The notes: a model not told the origin generated them from the sequence alone. A stretch of 64,000 nt of DNA from Mycolicibacterium wolinskyi (GCF_002101965.1 NZ_LQQA01000012.1:1-64000); one strand, 5' to 3'; counted from the stretch's first letter, positions 1-9,640 are shown. A program made the numbers and translations.

Positions 1-711
1 GCGGGTTCGCGGTTGATGGTGTCGACGATGGATGAGCGCCTGGCCGCGATGCAGCAGCAGATCGATACCACCAAGGCGCAGAACAAGTTGGTGGCCGCGC
101 GGGTGCGTCAGTTGGCCCAGGCCTACCGGGCGTCCGCGGCTATGGGTGGTGGTCGCGGGATGATGGGCGGGATGGGGATGCCCAGCTTCGGTGGTGGCGG
201 CATGCCCACCAGTGGTGGTGGTGGTGGCGGTATCCCCGGACTCAAGGCCTTGGCCGGCCTCACCTCACTCGGCCGCGGTCAGAATGGTCACCGCGGCGCA
301 TCGGGCGCGGAGCAGCAGGTCAGTGCGCTGTTCGGACAGGGCCGCGCGCCGAACGGGACTATCGAGGGAGCTATCGCGTTCGCCAAGGCTCAGCTCGGTG
401 AGCCGTACCGTCTCGGTGCGAATGGCCCTGATGTGTGGGATTGCTCGTCGCTGGTCCAAAAGGCTTATGCGAGTGTGGGAATCGAGCTGCCGCGTACTAC
501 GTATGAGCAGATTCGTGTGGGTATGCCGGTGTCGCGCAGCGACATCCGGGCCGGCGACATCATTCTGCAGAATTTCTCGGCTCCCGGGGTTCCTGAGCAT
601 GTGGCGCTGGCGGTGTCGCCGACGATGCAGATTGAAGCGCCGAATTCGCGCGAGGTTGTGAAGTACTCGCCGATTCCCTCGGGGCCCATTGTGGTCAAGC
701 GGGTTGCCTGA
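1..711 (+). CDS. NlpC/P60 (C40) peptidase, 5' truncated
   Basis: The reading frame is open from the first base, so the true start lies outside the window. The N-terminal part is a short helical segment rich in Gln, Lys and Arg, followed by a Gly/Met-rich linker at about 130-300 bp. The C-terminal half is an NlpC/P60 cysteine peptidase fold, with the catalytic Cys in DCSSLV and the His in EHVAL. Such enzymes cut peptide bonds in peptidoglycan stems. Its place directly ahead of eccB suggests local wall opening for secretion or plasmid transfer; that role is inferred. No signal peptide can be judged because the start is missing. Confidence 0.75.
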   Translation, partial: AGSRLMVSTMDERLAAMQQQIDTTKAQNKLVAARVRQLAQAYRASAAMGGGRGMMGGMGMPSFGGGGMPTSGGGGGGIPGLKALAGLTSLGRGQNGHRGASGAEQQVSALFGQGRAPNGTIEGAIAFAKAQLGEPYRLGANGPDVWDCSSLVQKAYASVGIELPRTTYEQIRVGMPVSRSDIRAGDIILQNFSAPGVPEHVALAVSPTMQIEAPNSREVVKYSPIPSGPIVVKRVA

Positions 712-851
712 CCACCAGGTCATCCGCCTCAGTCCCGGGAGGCAGTGATCGGGCGAGAATCGATGGATTTTGGTGTGGTTGAGGGTGCTGGCCACCGTTA
801 GTTTGGGGATACGCGAATGCGTTCGCCCGGGCGGACGGGGAGGTAGACGGG

Positions 852-2393
852 GTGGCTGAGCAGCAAGAACCGGATCAGAACGCGGCTTCAAGCGGGTCGC
901 GGTGGCGGGGCCGCGGGCTGGGCTATGCAACTCGAGTGCAGGTGACCGCACACCAGTTCAATGCGCGGCGTGCCGTCACGGCATTGACCCGCTGGTATGT
1001 CGGCATGGAGTCCGATCAGCACCGCAGGCAGTCGATGGCTCATCTGGCCGGTGCGACCGTCGTGGTGGTGATCTGCCTCGGCGCCCTGTTCTGGTCGTTT
1101 CTGCGACCGGCAGGTTCAGCGGGCCAGTCGAAGATCGTTGCCGACCAGAACACGAACGCCCTGTATGTGCGGGTCGGTGAAACACTGCGGCCCGTTCTGA
1201 ATCTGGCGTCGGCGCGGTTGATCGCGGGATCTCCGGACAACCCTGTGCGGGTCCGCAACAGCGAGATCGAATCGCGACCGCGAGGAACGCTGGTGGGTAT
1301 TCCCGGCGCCCCGGACCAGTTGGCGGTGACGTCCCCGCCCAAATCGTCGTGGCTGGTGTGCGATGCGGTCACGAAGGCCTTCGGCGCCGGCGCCCCTGAA
1401 CCGGTGACGGTGACGGTGATTGACGGCCAGCCTGACCTGTCCGATCGCCGGCGGGTTCTCGACCCGCAGGATGCCGCGCTGTTGCGCTACAACGACGGGG
1501 TATGGCTGATCCGCGACGGCCGCCGCTCCAAGGTTGACCCGGCTCAGCGTCCGGTGCTGCTGGCGTTGGGGGTGAGCGCCGACGACATCTCCTCGGCTCG
1601 GCCGATGAGCAAGGCCTTGTTCGACGCGATACCGGTCGGCTCGGCGTTGTCGGTGCCGGTGATTCCCAAACTCGGTGAGCCAGCGAGCTTTCCGAAGGCC
1701 CCGGGTCCGGTGGGCACGGTGGTGTCGACACCTCAAGTCGGGGGCGACACCACGTACTCGGTGGTGTTGGCCACTGGGATGCAGACGGTGTCACCGGTGG
1801 TGGCGCAGATCTTGCAGAATGCCAACGGATCCGGTGCAGCGATGCCAGTCCTGGCCGGCCCTGCGCTTGCAGACCTGCCGGTGATCGACAGTTTGGACGT
1901 CTCGGCCTATCCGGATCAACGGTTGCGGCTGGTGGATACCGAGGCCAATCCGGCCACGTGTTGGTGGTGGCAGAAGACGATCGGAGAGGGCCGTGCGCAG
2001 ACGTCGCTGGTGTCGGGCCCGACGGTGCCTATCGCGGCCGACAAGGTCGACAGGGTCGTCTCCAGGGCCAAGCCCGACCCGTCCGGCGCGTTGGCCGGCA
2101 AGGTGTATTTCGGGCCGGACGCGGCGAACTACGTGGCATCCACGGGCAACGATCCGGCCGCGGCGACCGTGGAAACGCAGTGGTTCATCTCCGAGTGGGG
2201 TGCTCGTTTCGGGGTGCCTCGCGACCAGGACACAGAGCGCGCGTTGGGGTTTGGCACAGCGACCATCCCGGCACCGTGGGTGGTGCTCAAGCTGCTGACG
2301 TTGGGCCCGGTGTTGTCGAAAGCGGATGCGGCGGTGACTCATGACATTTTGCCGACAGATCAGCAGCCAGGGGAGTTGAGGCAGCCGAAGTGA
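852..2393 (+). CDS. eccB: ESX secretion core component EccB
   Basis: 513 aa, normal length for EccB. A short cytosolic N-terminus is followed by one transmembrane helix at about residues 64-88 and a large periplasmic domain, as in all EccB proteins. EccB forms part of the inner-membrane T7SS complex with EccC, EccD and EccE. The GTG start at 852 is preceded by GGGGAGG. The last four bases overlap the eccC start, so the two are translationally coupled. Confidence 0.93.
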   Translation: MAEQQEPDQNAASSGSRWRGRGLGYATRVQVTAHQFNARRAVTALTRWYVGMESDQHRRQSMAHLAGATVVVVICLGALFWSFLRPAGSAGQSKIVADQNTNALYVRVGETLRPVLNLASARLIAGSPDNPVRVRNSEIESRPRGTLVGIPGAPDQLAVTSPPKSSWLVCDAVTKAFGAGAPEPVTVTVIDGQPDLSDRRRVLDPQDAALLRYNDGVWLIRDGRRSKVDPAQRPVLLALGVSADDISSARPMSKALFDAIPVGSALSVPVIPKLGEPASFPKAPGPVGTVVSTPQVGGDTTYSVVLATGMQTVSPVVAQILQNANGSGAAMPVLAGPALADLPVIDSLDVSAYPDQRLRLVDTEANPATCWWWQKTIGEGRAQTSLVSGPTVPIAADKVDRVVSRAKPDPSGALAGKVYFGPDAANYVASTGNDPAAATVETQWFISEWGARFGVPRDQDTERALGFGTATIPAPWVVLKLLTLGPVLSKADAAVTHDILPTDQQPGELRQPK

Positions 2394-5300
2394 AAAAGAG
2401 TTTTGGTCGCGAAACGGTTCTTGAGGCCCCGCGCAAAATCACGCCCCGGCAGATCAATCTGCTGGCTCCTTTGAAAGTTCCTGTGCCCGAGGGCAAGCCG
2501 TGGTGGCTGGTTGTGGTGGCCATCGGCGTCATCGGGCTTGTCGGCGGCATCGTGGTGGTCTCGTTCGCCAGCGGTGCACGGACCTTCAACGGGGTCGGTG
2601 CGTTTTTTCCGATCCTGATGGTCGGCGGCATCATTGCGATGCTGTTCGGTAGCCGGTTCGGCGGCGGCAACCAGATGTCGCGAGGCAAGATGGACGCGCT
2701 GCGCGCCCAGTTCATGGTGAAACTTGATGAGCTGCGGCGGGACTCGGACCGGGCCGCAGATGATCTGGATGAGAACTTCCGCTGGTATCACCCGCCGACG
2801 TCGACGTTGGAAGCCGCACTCGGTGGGCGCAGGATGTGGGAGCGCAGCCCGGCCGGGCGCGATACCTGGTTCGGCGTCATCCGTGTGGGTGTGGGAATGA
2901 CGTCGTTGAAGCAGGCACAAGCGGTGTCCTTCAACGAGCCGGCCGACATGCCCACCGATATCGAGATGGAGCCGGCGACCGGCGTCGCATTGCAGGAGTT
3001 CGTGCGTGCCCAGCAGGTCACCTATGGAACGCCGGCGTTGATTTCCCTGCTCGTCGAACCGGGCTGGCGGCTGGATGGCGATCGCGAACGCGTCCTGGCG
3101 TTGATGCGCGCGATTGTGTGCCAGATGGTGTTCTCTCATGGGCCCGATCACCTGCAGCTGATCGCGATCACCGATGACATGGAGGAGTGGGATTGGCTCA
3201 AGTGGCTTCCCCATGTCGCCGACAACCGCGTCCAGGACGCCGCCGGCGGTTTGCGGATGGTCTACTCGTCGGTGCGCGACTTCTACGATGCGCAATACAG
3301 CGCAGTTCTGCAGGGCCGGGACCGGTTCAATCCGCGCCACGGCGCGGCCAAGGATCAGATCCAGCCCCTTCCGCACACGGTGATCATCAGCGATGTGACC
3401 GAGGGGTCGGCGTGGAGCTCGTTGATCAACTCTGAGGGCGTCGCGGGTGTTACGGTCTTCGACTTACGCGGCCAGGTGCCTACGAGCGCAAATCCACAGC
3501 GCCTGCTGCGGGTGAGTTCGACCGGCGACATCGACGCGGTTCCGCGTGATCTCAACACCTTCGCCCCCGAACTCGACAACGAGCCGACGTTCTTCGCCCG
3601 CGCCGACCAGATGGACCGGGAGGATGCGGAGAATTTCGCGTTGGGTATGGCGCGGCTGCGGCTCTCCGAAGCGTACGAAATGATCGATGTCGCTGAGGAT
3701 CTGGGCACTGGGCCTGCCCGCGACATACTCAGCTACTACGCCATTGACGACCCGGCGAACATCGACTTCAACGCGTTGTGGGGGCCGCGCAGGGACATCT
3801 TGTCCGACGACCGGATGAAAGCTCCGTACGGCACGCGAGCAGACACCGGGGAGCTGCTGACACTCGACATCAAGGAGACGGCTGCCGGCCCGCACGGAAT
3901 CATGGTCGGCACCACCGGATCCGGCAAGACCGAGGGCCTGAAAACCTTCGTGCTCAGCCTGCTTTTGGGTCACTCGCCGGAGATTTTGCAACTGGTTCTC
4001 GCTGACTTCAAGGGCGGAGCCGGTGTGAAGCCGTTCACCGGAGCACCTCACGTGTCGTGCGTCATGACCGACCTTGAAGATGACCAGACACAGCTCGGCC
4101 GGTTCGTCGACGCGCTGTTCGGCGAGATCGCCCGACGCAAGGCGATGTGCGATGCGATCGATGCCGGCGACGCGGAGGACTACAACCGCCGTCGAGCCGA
4201 CGCCGCCCGCGACCCTAACGGTCCTCAGCTGGCTCCGATGCCTCGGTTGTTCGTTGTGGTCGACGAGTTCACCGAGGGCTTCAAGATGGACCCGAACCTA
4301 CCGGTCATCTTCGACCAGATCGTCCGACAGGGCCGTTCCCTATGGGTTCATCTTCTGCTGGCCAGCCAGGAGGTGGACTCGCGGGCGGACAAGCTGACGA
4401 CGAACATTCGTTATCGGCTGGCTCTACGAACCGACTCAACGGCCAGTGCCGCCGCGTCCGGGGTTCCGGCGTCGGCGAACCTGCCGAACAAGAAGGGACT
4501 CGGGTATCTGCGGGTCGGCCTGACAGACGATCTGACCAAGATTCAGTTCGAGTACATGTGGCGGGACTATCGCAAACCTGGCACGGTCAAAGACGACGAC
4601 AGCGATACCGACCTGTCAACGGGTTCACTGGGATACTTTGAGCCACAGCTGTTCACGGTGGCACCGATCATCGTCGACGAGCCCAGTGACACAGTGGACG
4701 AGCAGCCGGCGCCGCCTGTCGAGACAGACAGTCAGCCGTCCTCGTCCGACGACGACGGCGCTATTCGCAAGCCCAAGGTCGGTGAAGTCATCATCGACCA
4801 GCTCCGCGCGATCCCGTTCGAACCGCATCGGCTGTTCGGTCCGCCGTTGGACACGCCGAGCACTATCGACGACGTCGTGGAGATGTATCTGGGCCGGCCG
4901 TGGGATGAGCGCTACGCTGCCCAGCCCAACCTGATGTTCCCGATCGGCGTCATCGACCGACCGTTCAAGCAGGACCAGCAACCGCTATTGGCCGACGGCA
5001 CAGGTAATTTGATGGTCCTCGGCGGTCAGGGCTCGGGTAAGACCACCACGCTGGTGGACCTGATCTGTGCCGCGGCGATGACCCATACGCCAGAACAGGT
5101 GCAGTTCTACGTGCTGGCTTTGTCGGGCACCTCGCTGGCCAGCGTGAGCGATTTCCCGCACGTCGGCCGGGTCGCGACCATTCTGGAAGAAGATGCCATT
5201 CGGCGAACGGTGTCAGAGCTATTGGAACTGCTGACCCTGCGTCGTCGCGGATTCCTCGAGTGGGGCGTGACCTCTATGGAGGAGTTCCGCAAGCGCAAAG

Positions 5301-6619
5301 CAGCTCTGCGCCGGCACGTGGGGGAGCAGGCCTCCGATGATCCGGTGGCCCAGGACCGGTTCGGCGATGTTTACCTGGTCGTCGACAACTTCGCGGCCCT
5401 CTCAGACCCGGCGTCGACATTCCGCGGCAAAGAGGTTCTCGTCGACGAGATCAACAAGTTGATCCGCGAAGGCGGCAGCTTCGGCATCCACGTGGTGGTG
5501 GCGGTGAGCAAGCCCCAGGAGTTGTCGCCCCAGATGCGTGACCTCTTCAACGAAGGCCGCATCGAGTTGAAGGCCGACGAGACGAACGTGCGCCTGGTGA
5601 AGTCCTCGGAAGCCAAGAAGGTACCCAGCAACCGCCCGGGCCGCGGCATGGTCAAGCAGAACTACCTGCGCGAAGGGTGGGATGTAGTCGGCCTGCACAC
5701 TATGATGGCGCGCCCCGCTCTGCGAGGAACCGGAGAGCGGGTGTTCGAAGCACAGAGTGTGGTGGCCAGGGTGGCGCAGTTGGCCAAGGGTTACCGGCCG
5801 GCCCCGCGTGTGCGCCAACTTCCCACTCGCGTCGAGCTCGCGCAGCTGCGCCAGTCGGCTGCGGCTCATCAGCACACGGGTGCGGTGTGGGCGGTCAACG
5901 AGTTCTCGTTGCCAGTGGGCCTGGACAACGCCCGCTCGCCGTTCCTGGTGATCACCGGTAACCGGCAATGTGGTCGTACCACGACATGTGCGGCGATCAT
6001 GAGCGAGATCGGCCGGGTCTATGCGCCCGGCTCGTCGAAAGCGGTGCGCGCTGCTGACGACGCCCGTCCCACGGCGCAGGTGTGGTTGATCAGTCCGAGC
6101 CGCGGGCTGCTGCGGGTGCTCGACGACAGCTACGTGGAGGCCTTCTCCTACCGCACCGACACCACCGGGCAGCTGGCCGAACGTCTCAGCAAGGTTCTCG
6201 CCGACCGGCTCCCGCAGGCGGACCTCACGATCGATGCCACGTTCGAGAAGTCCTGGACGGGTCCGGAGATCTTCCTGGTGATCGATGATGCCGAGCGGCT
6301 GCCGAGCGGCAATTACAACCACGTGTTCACACCGTTGATAGAGGCAGCAAATGCGGCCGAAGATGTCGGGCTCCACATCATCTACAGCCGTCAATTCGGT
6401 GGCTGGATGAGCGTGGCGGGACGCGATCCCCTGCTAGCAACAATGATGCAAGCAAATGCAGATTTGCTGGTGATGGATTCCGATCCAGACGAAGGCTTTG
6501 TCCGCGCAAGATGGAAAGGCCATCCCATGCCGCAAGGGCGCGGATTCTTGATGGGTACCGGTGGATCGGGATCATACGTGCAGGTGGGATGGGTTCCGGT
6601 GGGTATTGAGAATGCTTGA
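2390..6619 (+). CDS. eccC: ESX secretion motor ATPase EccC (fused three-ATPase form)
   Basis: 1409 aa FtsK/SpoIIIE-type ATPase that recognises and drives T7SS substrates. Two transmembrane helices lie near residues 40-62 and 70-88. Walker A motifs are GTTGSGKT (507-514, Lys513), GGQGSGKT (878-885, Lys884) and GNRQCGRT (1190-1197, Arg1196 in place of the P-loop Lys). Walker B motifs are LFVVVDEF, VYLVVDNF and IFLVIDDA. EccCa and EccCb are in one chain, unlike the split ESX-1 form. The GTG start overlaps eccB. The degenerate third site is an observation; its effect on ATP use is unknown. Confidence 0.95.
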   Translation: MKKSFGRETVLEAPRKITPRQINLLAPLKVPVPEGKPWWLVVVAIGVIGLVGGIVVVSFASGARTFNGVGAFFPILMVGGIIAMLFGSRFGGGNQMSRGKMDALRAQFMVKLDELRRDSDRAADDLDENFRWYHPPTSTLEAALGGRRMWERSPAGRDTWFGVIRVGVGMTSLKQAQAVSFNEPADMPTDIEMEPATGVALQEFVRAQQVTYGTPALISLLVEPGWRLDGDRERVLALMRAIVCQMVFSHGPDHLQLIAITDDMEEWDWLKWLPHVADNRVQDAAGGLRMVYSSVRDFYDAQYSAVLQGRDRFNPRHGAAKDQIQPLPHTVIISDVTEGSAWSSLINSEGVAGVTVFDLRGQVPTSANPQRLLRVSSTGDIDAVPRDLNTFAPELDNEPTFFARADQMDREDAENFALGMARLRLSEAYEMIDVAEDLGTGPARDILSYYAIDDPANIDFNALWGPRRDILSDDRMKAPYGTRADTGELLTLDIKETAAGPHGIMVGTTGSGKTEGLKTFVLSLLLGHSPEILQLVLADFKGGAGVKPFTGAPHVSCVMTDLEDDQTQLGRFVDALFGEIARRKAMCDAIDAGDAEDYNRRRADAARDPNGPQLAPMPRLFVVVDEFTEGFKMDPNLPVIFDQIVRQGRSLWVHLLLASQEVDSRADKLTTNIRYRLALRTDSTASAAASGVPASANLPNKKGLGYLRVGLTDDLTKIQFEYMWRDYRKPGTVKDDDSDTDLSTGSLGYFEPQLFTVAPIIVDEPSDTVDEQPAPPVETDSQPSSSDDDGAIRKPKVGEVIIDQLRAIPFEPHRLFGPPLDTPSTIDDVVEMYLGRPWDERYAAQPNLMFPIGVIDRPFKQDQQPLLADGTGNLMVLGGQGSGKTTTLVDLICAAAMTHTPEQVQFYVLALSGTSLASVSDFPHVGRVATILEEDAIRRTVSELLELLTLRRRGFLEWGVTSMEEFRKRKAALRRHVGEQASDDPVAQDRFGDVYLVVDNFAALSDPASTFRGKEVLVDEINKLIREGGSFGIHVVVAVSKPQELSPQMRDLFNEGRIELKADETNVRLVKSSEAKKVPSNRPGRGMVKQNYLREGWDVVGLHTMMARPALRGTGERVFEAQSVVARVAQLAKGYRPAPRVRQLPTRVELAQLRQSAAAHQHTGAVWAVNEFSLPVGLDNARSPFLVITGNRQCGRTTTCAAIMSEIGRVYAPGSSKAVRAADDARPTAQVWLISPSRGLLRVLDDSYVEAFSYRTDTTGQLAERLSKVLADRLPQADLTIDATFEKSWTGPEIFLVIDDAERLPSGNYNHVFTPLIEAANAAEDVGLHIIYSRQFGGWMSVAGRDPLLATMMQANADLLVMDSDPDEGFVRARWKGHPMPQGRGFLMGTGGSGSYVQVGWVPVGIENA

Positions 6620-6688
6620 TTTTGGCTGCGGCGCAACCCCTAGACCGCCGTTATGCTGAGTCTGAAATCGTGACGTCGGGAGGAACTC

Positions 6689-6985
6689 ATGTTTACCCAT
6701 AACGACCCTGCAGCAATGGTGGCAACTGCCGGTGAACTGCAAGCGCTCGGCTCGACCATGATGGCAGCCAACGGTGCCGTCGCGGCTCCGACCACCGGCG
6801 TGCTTCCGCCGGCAGCGGATCCAACCTCGGCGCTGCTGGCTCTGTCTTTCGCCACCCATGGCGGGGTGTACCAGGCGGCCGGCGGGGTGGCGACGGCGGT
6901 GAACGAGATGTTCGTGACCACGATGGGCGTGGGCGCCGGCAGCTACGAAGCCACCGAAGCCCTCAACATCCTGGCGTCGATGTAG
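6689..6985 (+). CDS. PE family protein, ESX substrate
   Basis: 98 aa, the size of a PE domain without extension. The helical N-terminal part starts MFTHNDPAAM. The C-terminal end carries YEATE, the YxxxD/E general T7SS secretion signal. The ATG at 6689 follows a GGGAGGA ribosome site. PE proteins form heterodimers with PPE partners and are exported by ESX. The expected partner is the PPE gene at 8423, now separated by an inserted tnpB. Identification is from motif and context. Confidence 0.9.
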   Translation: MFTHNDPAAMVATAGELQALGSTMMAANGAVAAPTTGVLPPAADPTSALLALSFATHGGVYQAAGGVATAVNEMFVTTMGVGAGSYEATEALNILASM

Positions 6986-8420
6986 GGCGACGAAAGCCAC
7001 AGACAGCGATGACCGAGACCCTTCCCCGCCGCAATCGCACGATCTTTGGTCGCTGGATAAACGACTGCGGTCTGGTAATCCGCGGACGGGCCCGAACGCC
7101 GGATTCCGTACAGGCCAAGAGAACCGCTCCCGCAAGGAAACAGGCTGCATAGCTATGGCGCACCGTTACCGCATGTATCCGTCTGCACACCAGGCCAGGT
7201 TCATGCTGGAACGGCACTGCGCAGACGCGCGCTACGTGTGGAATCTTGCGTTGGAGCAGTTCAACTGGGGCCGCTCAGGACGATCTGGCCCCGGCCCAGC
7301 GGCGCGGCAGAAACAACTGGCAGAAGCGCGTCAGGCCTACGACTGGCTAGCGGCGGGGTCGTCGTCTGTGCAGCAACAAGCATTGCGGGATTTCGATCGC
7401 GCGGTAGCCGGGTTTTTCGGTGGCGTCTATCGGCATCCGACGTGGCGGCGTAAACACCTGAATGAAGGGTTCTGTATCCGCGACACCCGCGTCGAGGTCG
7501 TCAATCGCAAATGGTCGCAAGTGTTTGTGCCAAAACTCGGGTTGGTGAAGTTCCGGATATCGCGACCCCTACCGGCAGGGACGTTGGGCATGGCCCGGAT
7601 TACCTACTCGAACAGGCGTTGGCATGTCAGCTTCCCTGAGCCCCAGTCCGCCGTGCCCGGAACACCGGGACGGGGGGACAACATGGTCGGGATCGACCGT
7701 GGCGTAGCGACGACGCTCGCCCTCTCGGATGGGACCATGCTGCGCGCTCCCTTGATGCGGCGGGCGGAGCGCCAACGGTTGGCGAAACTGCAGCGGCAGC
7801 TCGCAAATTGCCGCAAAGACTCGAACCGCCGCTCAAAAGTCAAAGCCCGCATCGCCCGATTGCACGCTCGGGTGGCGGATCGGCGTAAGGACTGGATTGA
7901 GAAAGCCACAACCAGAGTTGCCTCGCAGTACGCAGTGATCGCGGTTGAAGATCTGCACATCAGGAACATGGTTCGGGCACCGAAACCGAAACCTGACCCA
8001 GCGATTCCTGGTCGTTTCCTGCCGAATGGAGCCGCCAGCAAGACCGGTCTGAACCGCAACATTTATGCGAACTGTTGGGGGTTGATCGCCCGGCGGTTAG
8101 AACAGAAGACCACGGCGTCGGGAACCGTCCTGGTGAAGGTGCCTGCCGCGTATAGCAGTCTGGAATGCCGCGCCTGTGGCCACACAGCCAAGGAAAACCG
8201 TAAGAGCCAAGCGGAATTTCGGTGCGTTGCGTGTGGCCGCGAAGATCATGCTGACATTCAAGCGGCTGCAACGATCCTCGCCCGGGCCACCGCGCCCGCG
8301 CTCACCCCCGGACCGGGGGCAACACCCGCGCAAACGGGTGTGCTCGCGCAAGCGAGAAGACCTGATGCCACCGAAGTGGCAGAAGGAATCCCGCGATCTT
8401 CACTCGCGGGAGGAGGTCAA
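6986..8420 (+). mobile_element. Solo tnpB element of the IS200/IS605 superfamily (left end unresolved)
   Basis: A tnpB gene and a right-end hairpin lie between the PE stop and the PPE start, where most ESX loci have adjacent pe and ppe genes. No tnpA transposase is present, so movement would need one in trans. The right end is placed at GGTCAA (8415-8420), just after the hairpin at 8390-8410. The left end cannot be placed: I found no convincing hairpin or target motif in 6986-7154. The boundary given is therefore the outer limit. Confidence 0.6.
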
Positions 8421-8426
8421 AGATGA
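7155..8426 (+). CDS. tnpB: RNA-guided nuclease TnpB (OrfB), apparently intact
   Basis: 423 aa. The split RuvC site is complete: Asp181 in GIDRGV, Glu265 in VIAVEDLHI and Asp367 in HADIQAAATIL. A zinc finger of two CxxC pairs (CRAC and CVAC) sits between the last two. The N-terminus HRYRMYPS is the usual TnpB start. The third motif has Ile-Gln where many relatives have Val/His-Asn. TnpB uses an RNA transcribed from the element's right end to cut DNA next to a short target motif. The stop codon lies inside ATGA shared with the PPE start, so translation of the PPE gene is coupled to tnpB. Confidence 0.9.
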   Translation: MAHRYRMYPSAHQARFMLERHCADARYVWNLALEQFNWGRSGRSGPGPAARQKQLAEARQAYDWLAAGSSSVQQQALRDFDRAVAGFFGGVYRHPTWRRKHLNEGFCIRDTRVEVVNRKWSQVFVPKLGLVKFRISRPLPAGTLGMARITYSNRRWHVSFPEPQSAVPGTPGRGDNMVGIDRGVATTLALSDGTMLRAPLMRRAERQRLAKLQRQLANCRKDSNRRSKVKARIARLHARVADRRKDWIEKATTRVASQYAVIAVEDLHIRNMVRAPKPKPDPAIPGRFLPNGAASKTGLNRNIYANCWGLIARRLEQKTTASGTVLVKVPAAYSSLECRACGHTAKENRKSQAEFRCVACGREDHADIQAAATILARATAPALTPGPGATPAQTGVLAQARRPDATEVAEGIPRSSLAGGGQR

Positions 8427-8440
8427 CTGATTACGGTGCG
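8380..8440 (+). ncRNA. Candidate omega-RNA 3' scaffold end plus guide
   Basis: A perfect 7-bp stem (CCCGCGA at 8390-8396, TCGCGGG at 8404-8410, loop TCTTCAC) is followed by AGGAGGTCAA. This is the shape of right-end hairpins in IS200/IS605 elements, which form the 3' end of the TnpB guide RNA in known systems. Bases after 8420 (AGATGACTGATTACGGTGCG) would then be the guide, and they are the first codons of the PPE gene. The 5' end of the RNA would lie inside tnpB and cannot be set from sequence. Confidence 0.4.
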
Positions 8441-9601
8441 CTTCCTCCGGAGATCAACTCTGGCCGGATGTACGCCGGACCGGGTTCGGGCCCCATGGTC
8501 GCTGCCGCGGCGGCGTGGCACGCACTGGCCGCCGAGCTCGGCAGCGTCGGCGCGGCCTATCAGGCTGTCGTCGACAGTCTGATAGCCACCTCTTGGCAGG
8601 GACCGTCGTCACTGTCGATGGCGACCGCCGCCGCACCGTATGTGGTGTGGATCCTGGCCACCGCGGCACAGTCAGAGGCGGCAGGTCTGGCCGCCACTCA
8701 GGCGGCCGCGGTGTTCGAGACCGCCCGGGCCGGAGTGGTTCCGCCGGCGGTCATCGAAGCCAACCGCAACACGCTGCAAACCCTGATCGCCACCAACTTC
8801 CTCGGCGTGAACACCCCGGCGATCGCGGCCACCATCGCCGCCTATGACGAGATGTGGGTACAGGACGCCACGGTGCTCTACGGCTACTCCGCCGACGCGG
8901 CGGGGCTGTCGAGTGGTCTTGCGGCCACCCCGTTCATCCCACCGCCGCCGAACACCAACCCGGCCGGACTGGCCGCGCAGGGCTTGGCGGTCACTGAGGC
9001 GGGCGGCAAGGCCGCGGGCAACGCCAGCCAGAAAGTCGCCAACGCGAGCCTGCAAACCACCTCGATGCCCGGCAACATGGACGCGCAGTCCATGCTGTCC
9101 ATGGGGCCGCAGTTCATGAGCATGATTCCGCAAGCGCTGCAAGGGTTTTCTCAACCAGCGACGGCACCTTTGCAGAGCATGGGCCAGTTCCAATCGCTGT
9201 TGAGCCCGCTGATGGGCGCGCTGAACAACCCCGGGTTGACCAGCGCCGTCAACGCGTCGGGCGTCACCGCCACTCCCACGGGCGCTCTTTCGGCACTCGG
9301 CGGCGGGGGTGGCGGCCTGGTCAGCGGGGGAGCCGGTCCGGTGTCAGCGGCCCTGGGTCGAGGCGGAAGCATCAGTGGACTGTCGGTGCCGGCGACATGG
9401 GCGGCCGGCACCCAGACCAATGCGACAAGCAGCACCACGGTGGTACCCGCCTCGGCGACCACACCGACTGGTGCGGTGCCAGCATCCGGTACCGGCATGG
9501 CCGGCGCACCGGTGGGCGCGATGGGAGGCCGTGACGGCCAGGGGGACGGCGGGCAGCCCCGCTACGGAACGGTGGTACGGGTACTTCCGGATCCGCGATG
9601 A
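8423..9601 (+). CDS. PPE family protein, ESX substrate
   Basis: 392 aa. It opens with the PPE signature (LPPEINSGRMYAGPGSGPM), and the first ~180 residues form the helical PPE domain that pairs with a PE protein. The C-terminal half is a low-complexity Gly/Ala/Ser/Thr/Pro region. The ribosome site GGGAGGAGG at 8408-8416 belongs to the right-end hairpin of the upstream tnpB element, so the insertion replaced or donated the translation signal. It is expected to be secreted through this ESX with EspG as chaperone. Confidence 0.92.
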   Translation: MTDYGALPPEINSGRMYAGPGSGPMVAAAAAWHALAAELGSVGAAYQAVVDSLIATSWQGPSSLSMATAAAPYVVWILATAAQSEAAGLAATQAAAVFETARAGVVPPAVIEANRNTLQTLIATNFLGVNTPAIAATIAAYDEMWVQDATVLYGYSADAAGLSSGLAATPFIPPPPNTNPAGLAAQGLAVTEAGGKAAGNASQKVANASLQTTSMPGNMDAQSMLSMGPQFMSMIPQALQGFSQPATAPLQSMGQFQSLLSPLMGALNNPGLTSAVNASGVTATPTGALSALGGGGGGLVSGGAGPVSAALGRGGSISGLSVPATWAAGTQTNATSSTTVVPASATTPTGAVPASGTGMAGAPVGAMGGRDGQGDGGQPRYGTVVRVLPDPR

Positions 9602-9640
9602 GCAGGCGAACAGGATCCTGTGTGATTGACACAAAGAGGG

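Noticed and set aside
490..510. TACTACGTATG as another BlaI-type site
   Set aside because: Inside the coding part of the NlpC/P60 gene, without flanking symmetry; treated as background.
9300..9320. GGC/GGT repeats in the PPE gene as a repeat element
   Set aside because: Codon repeats of the Gly-rich PPE tail, as is usual for the family.
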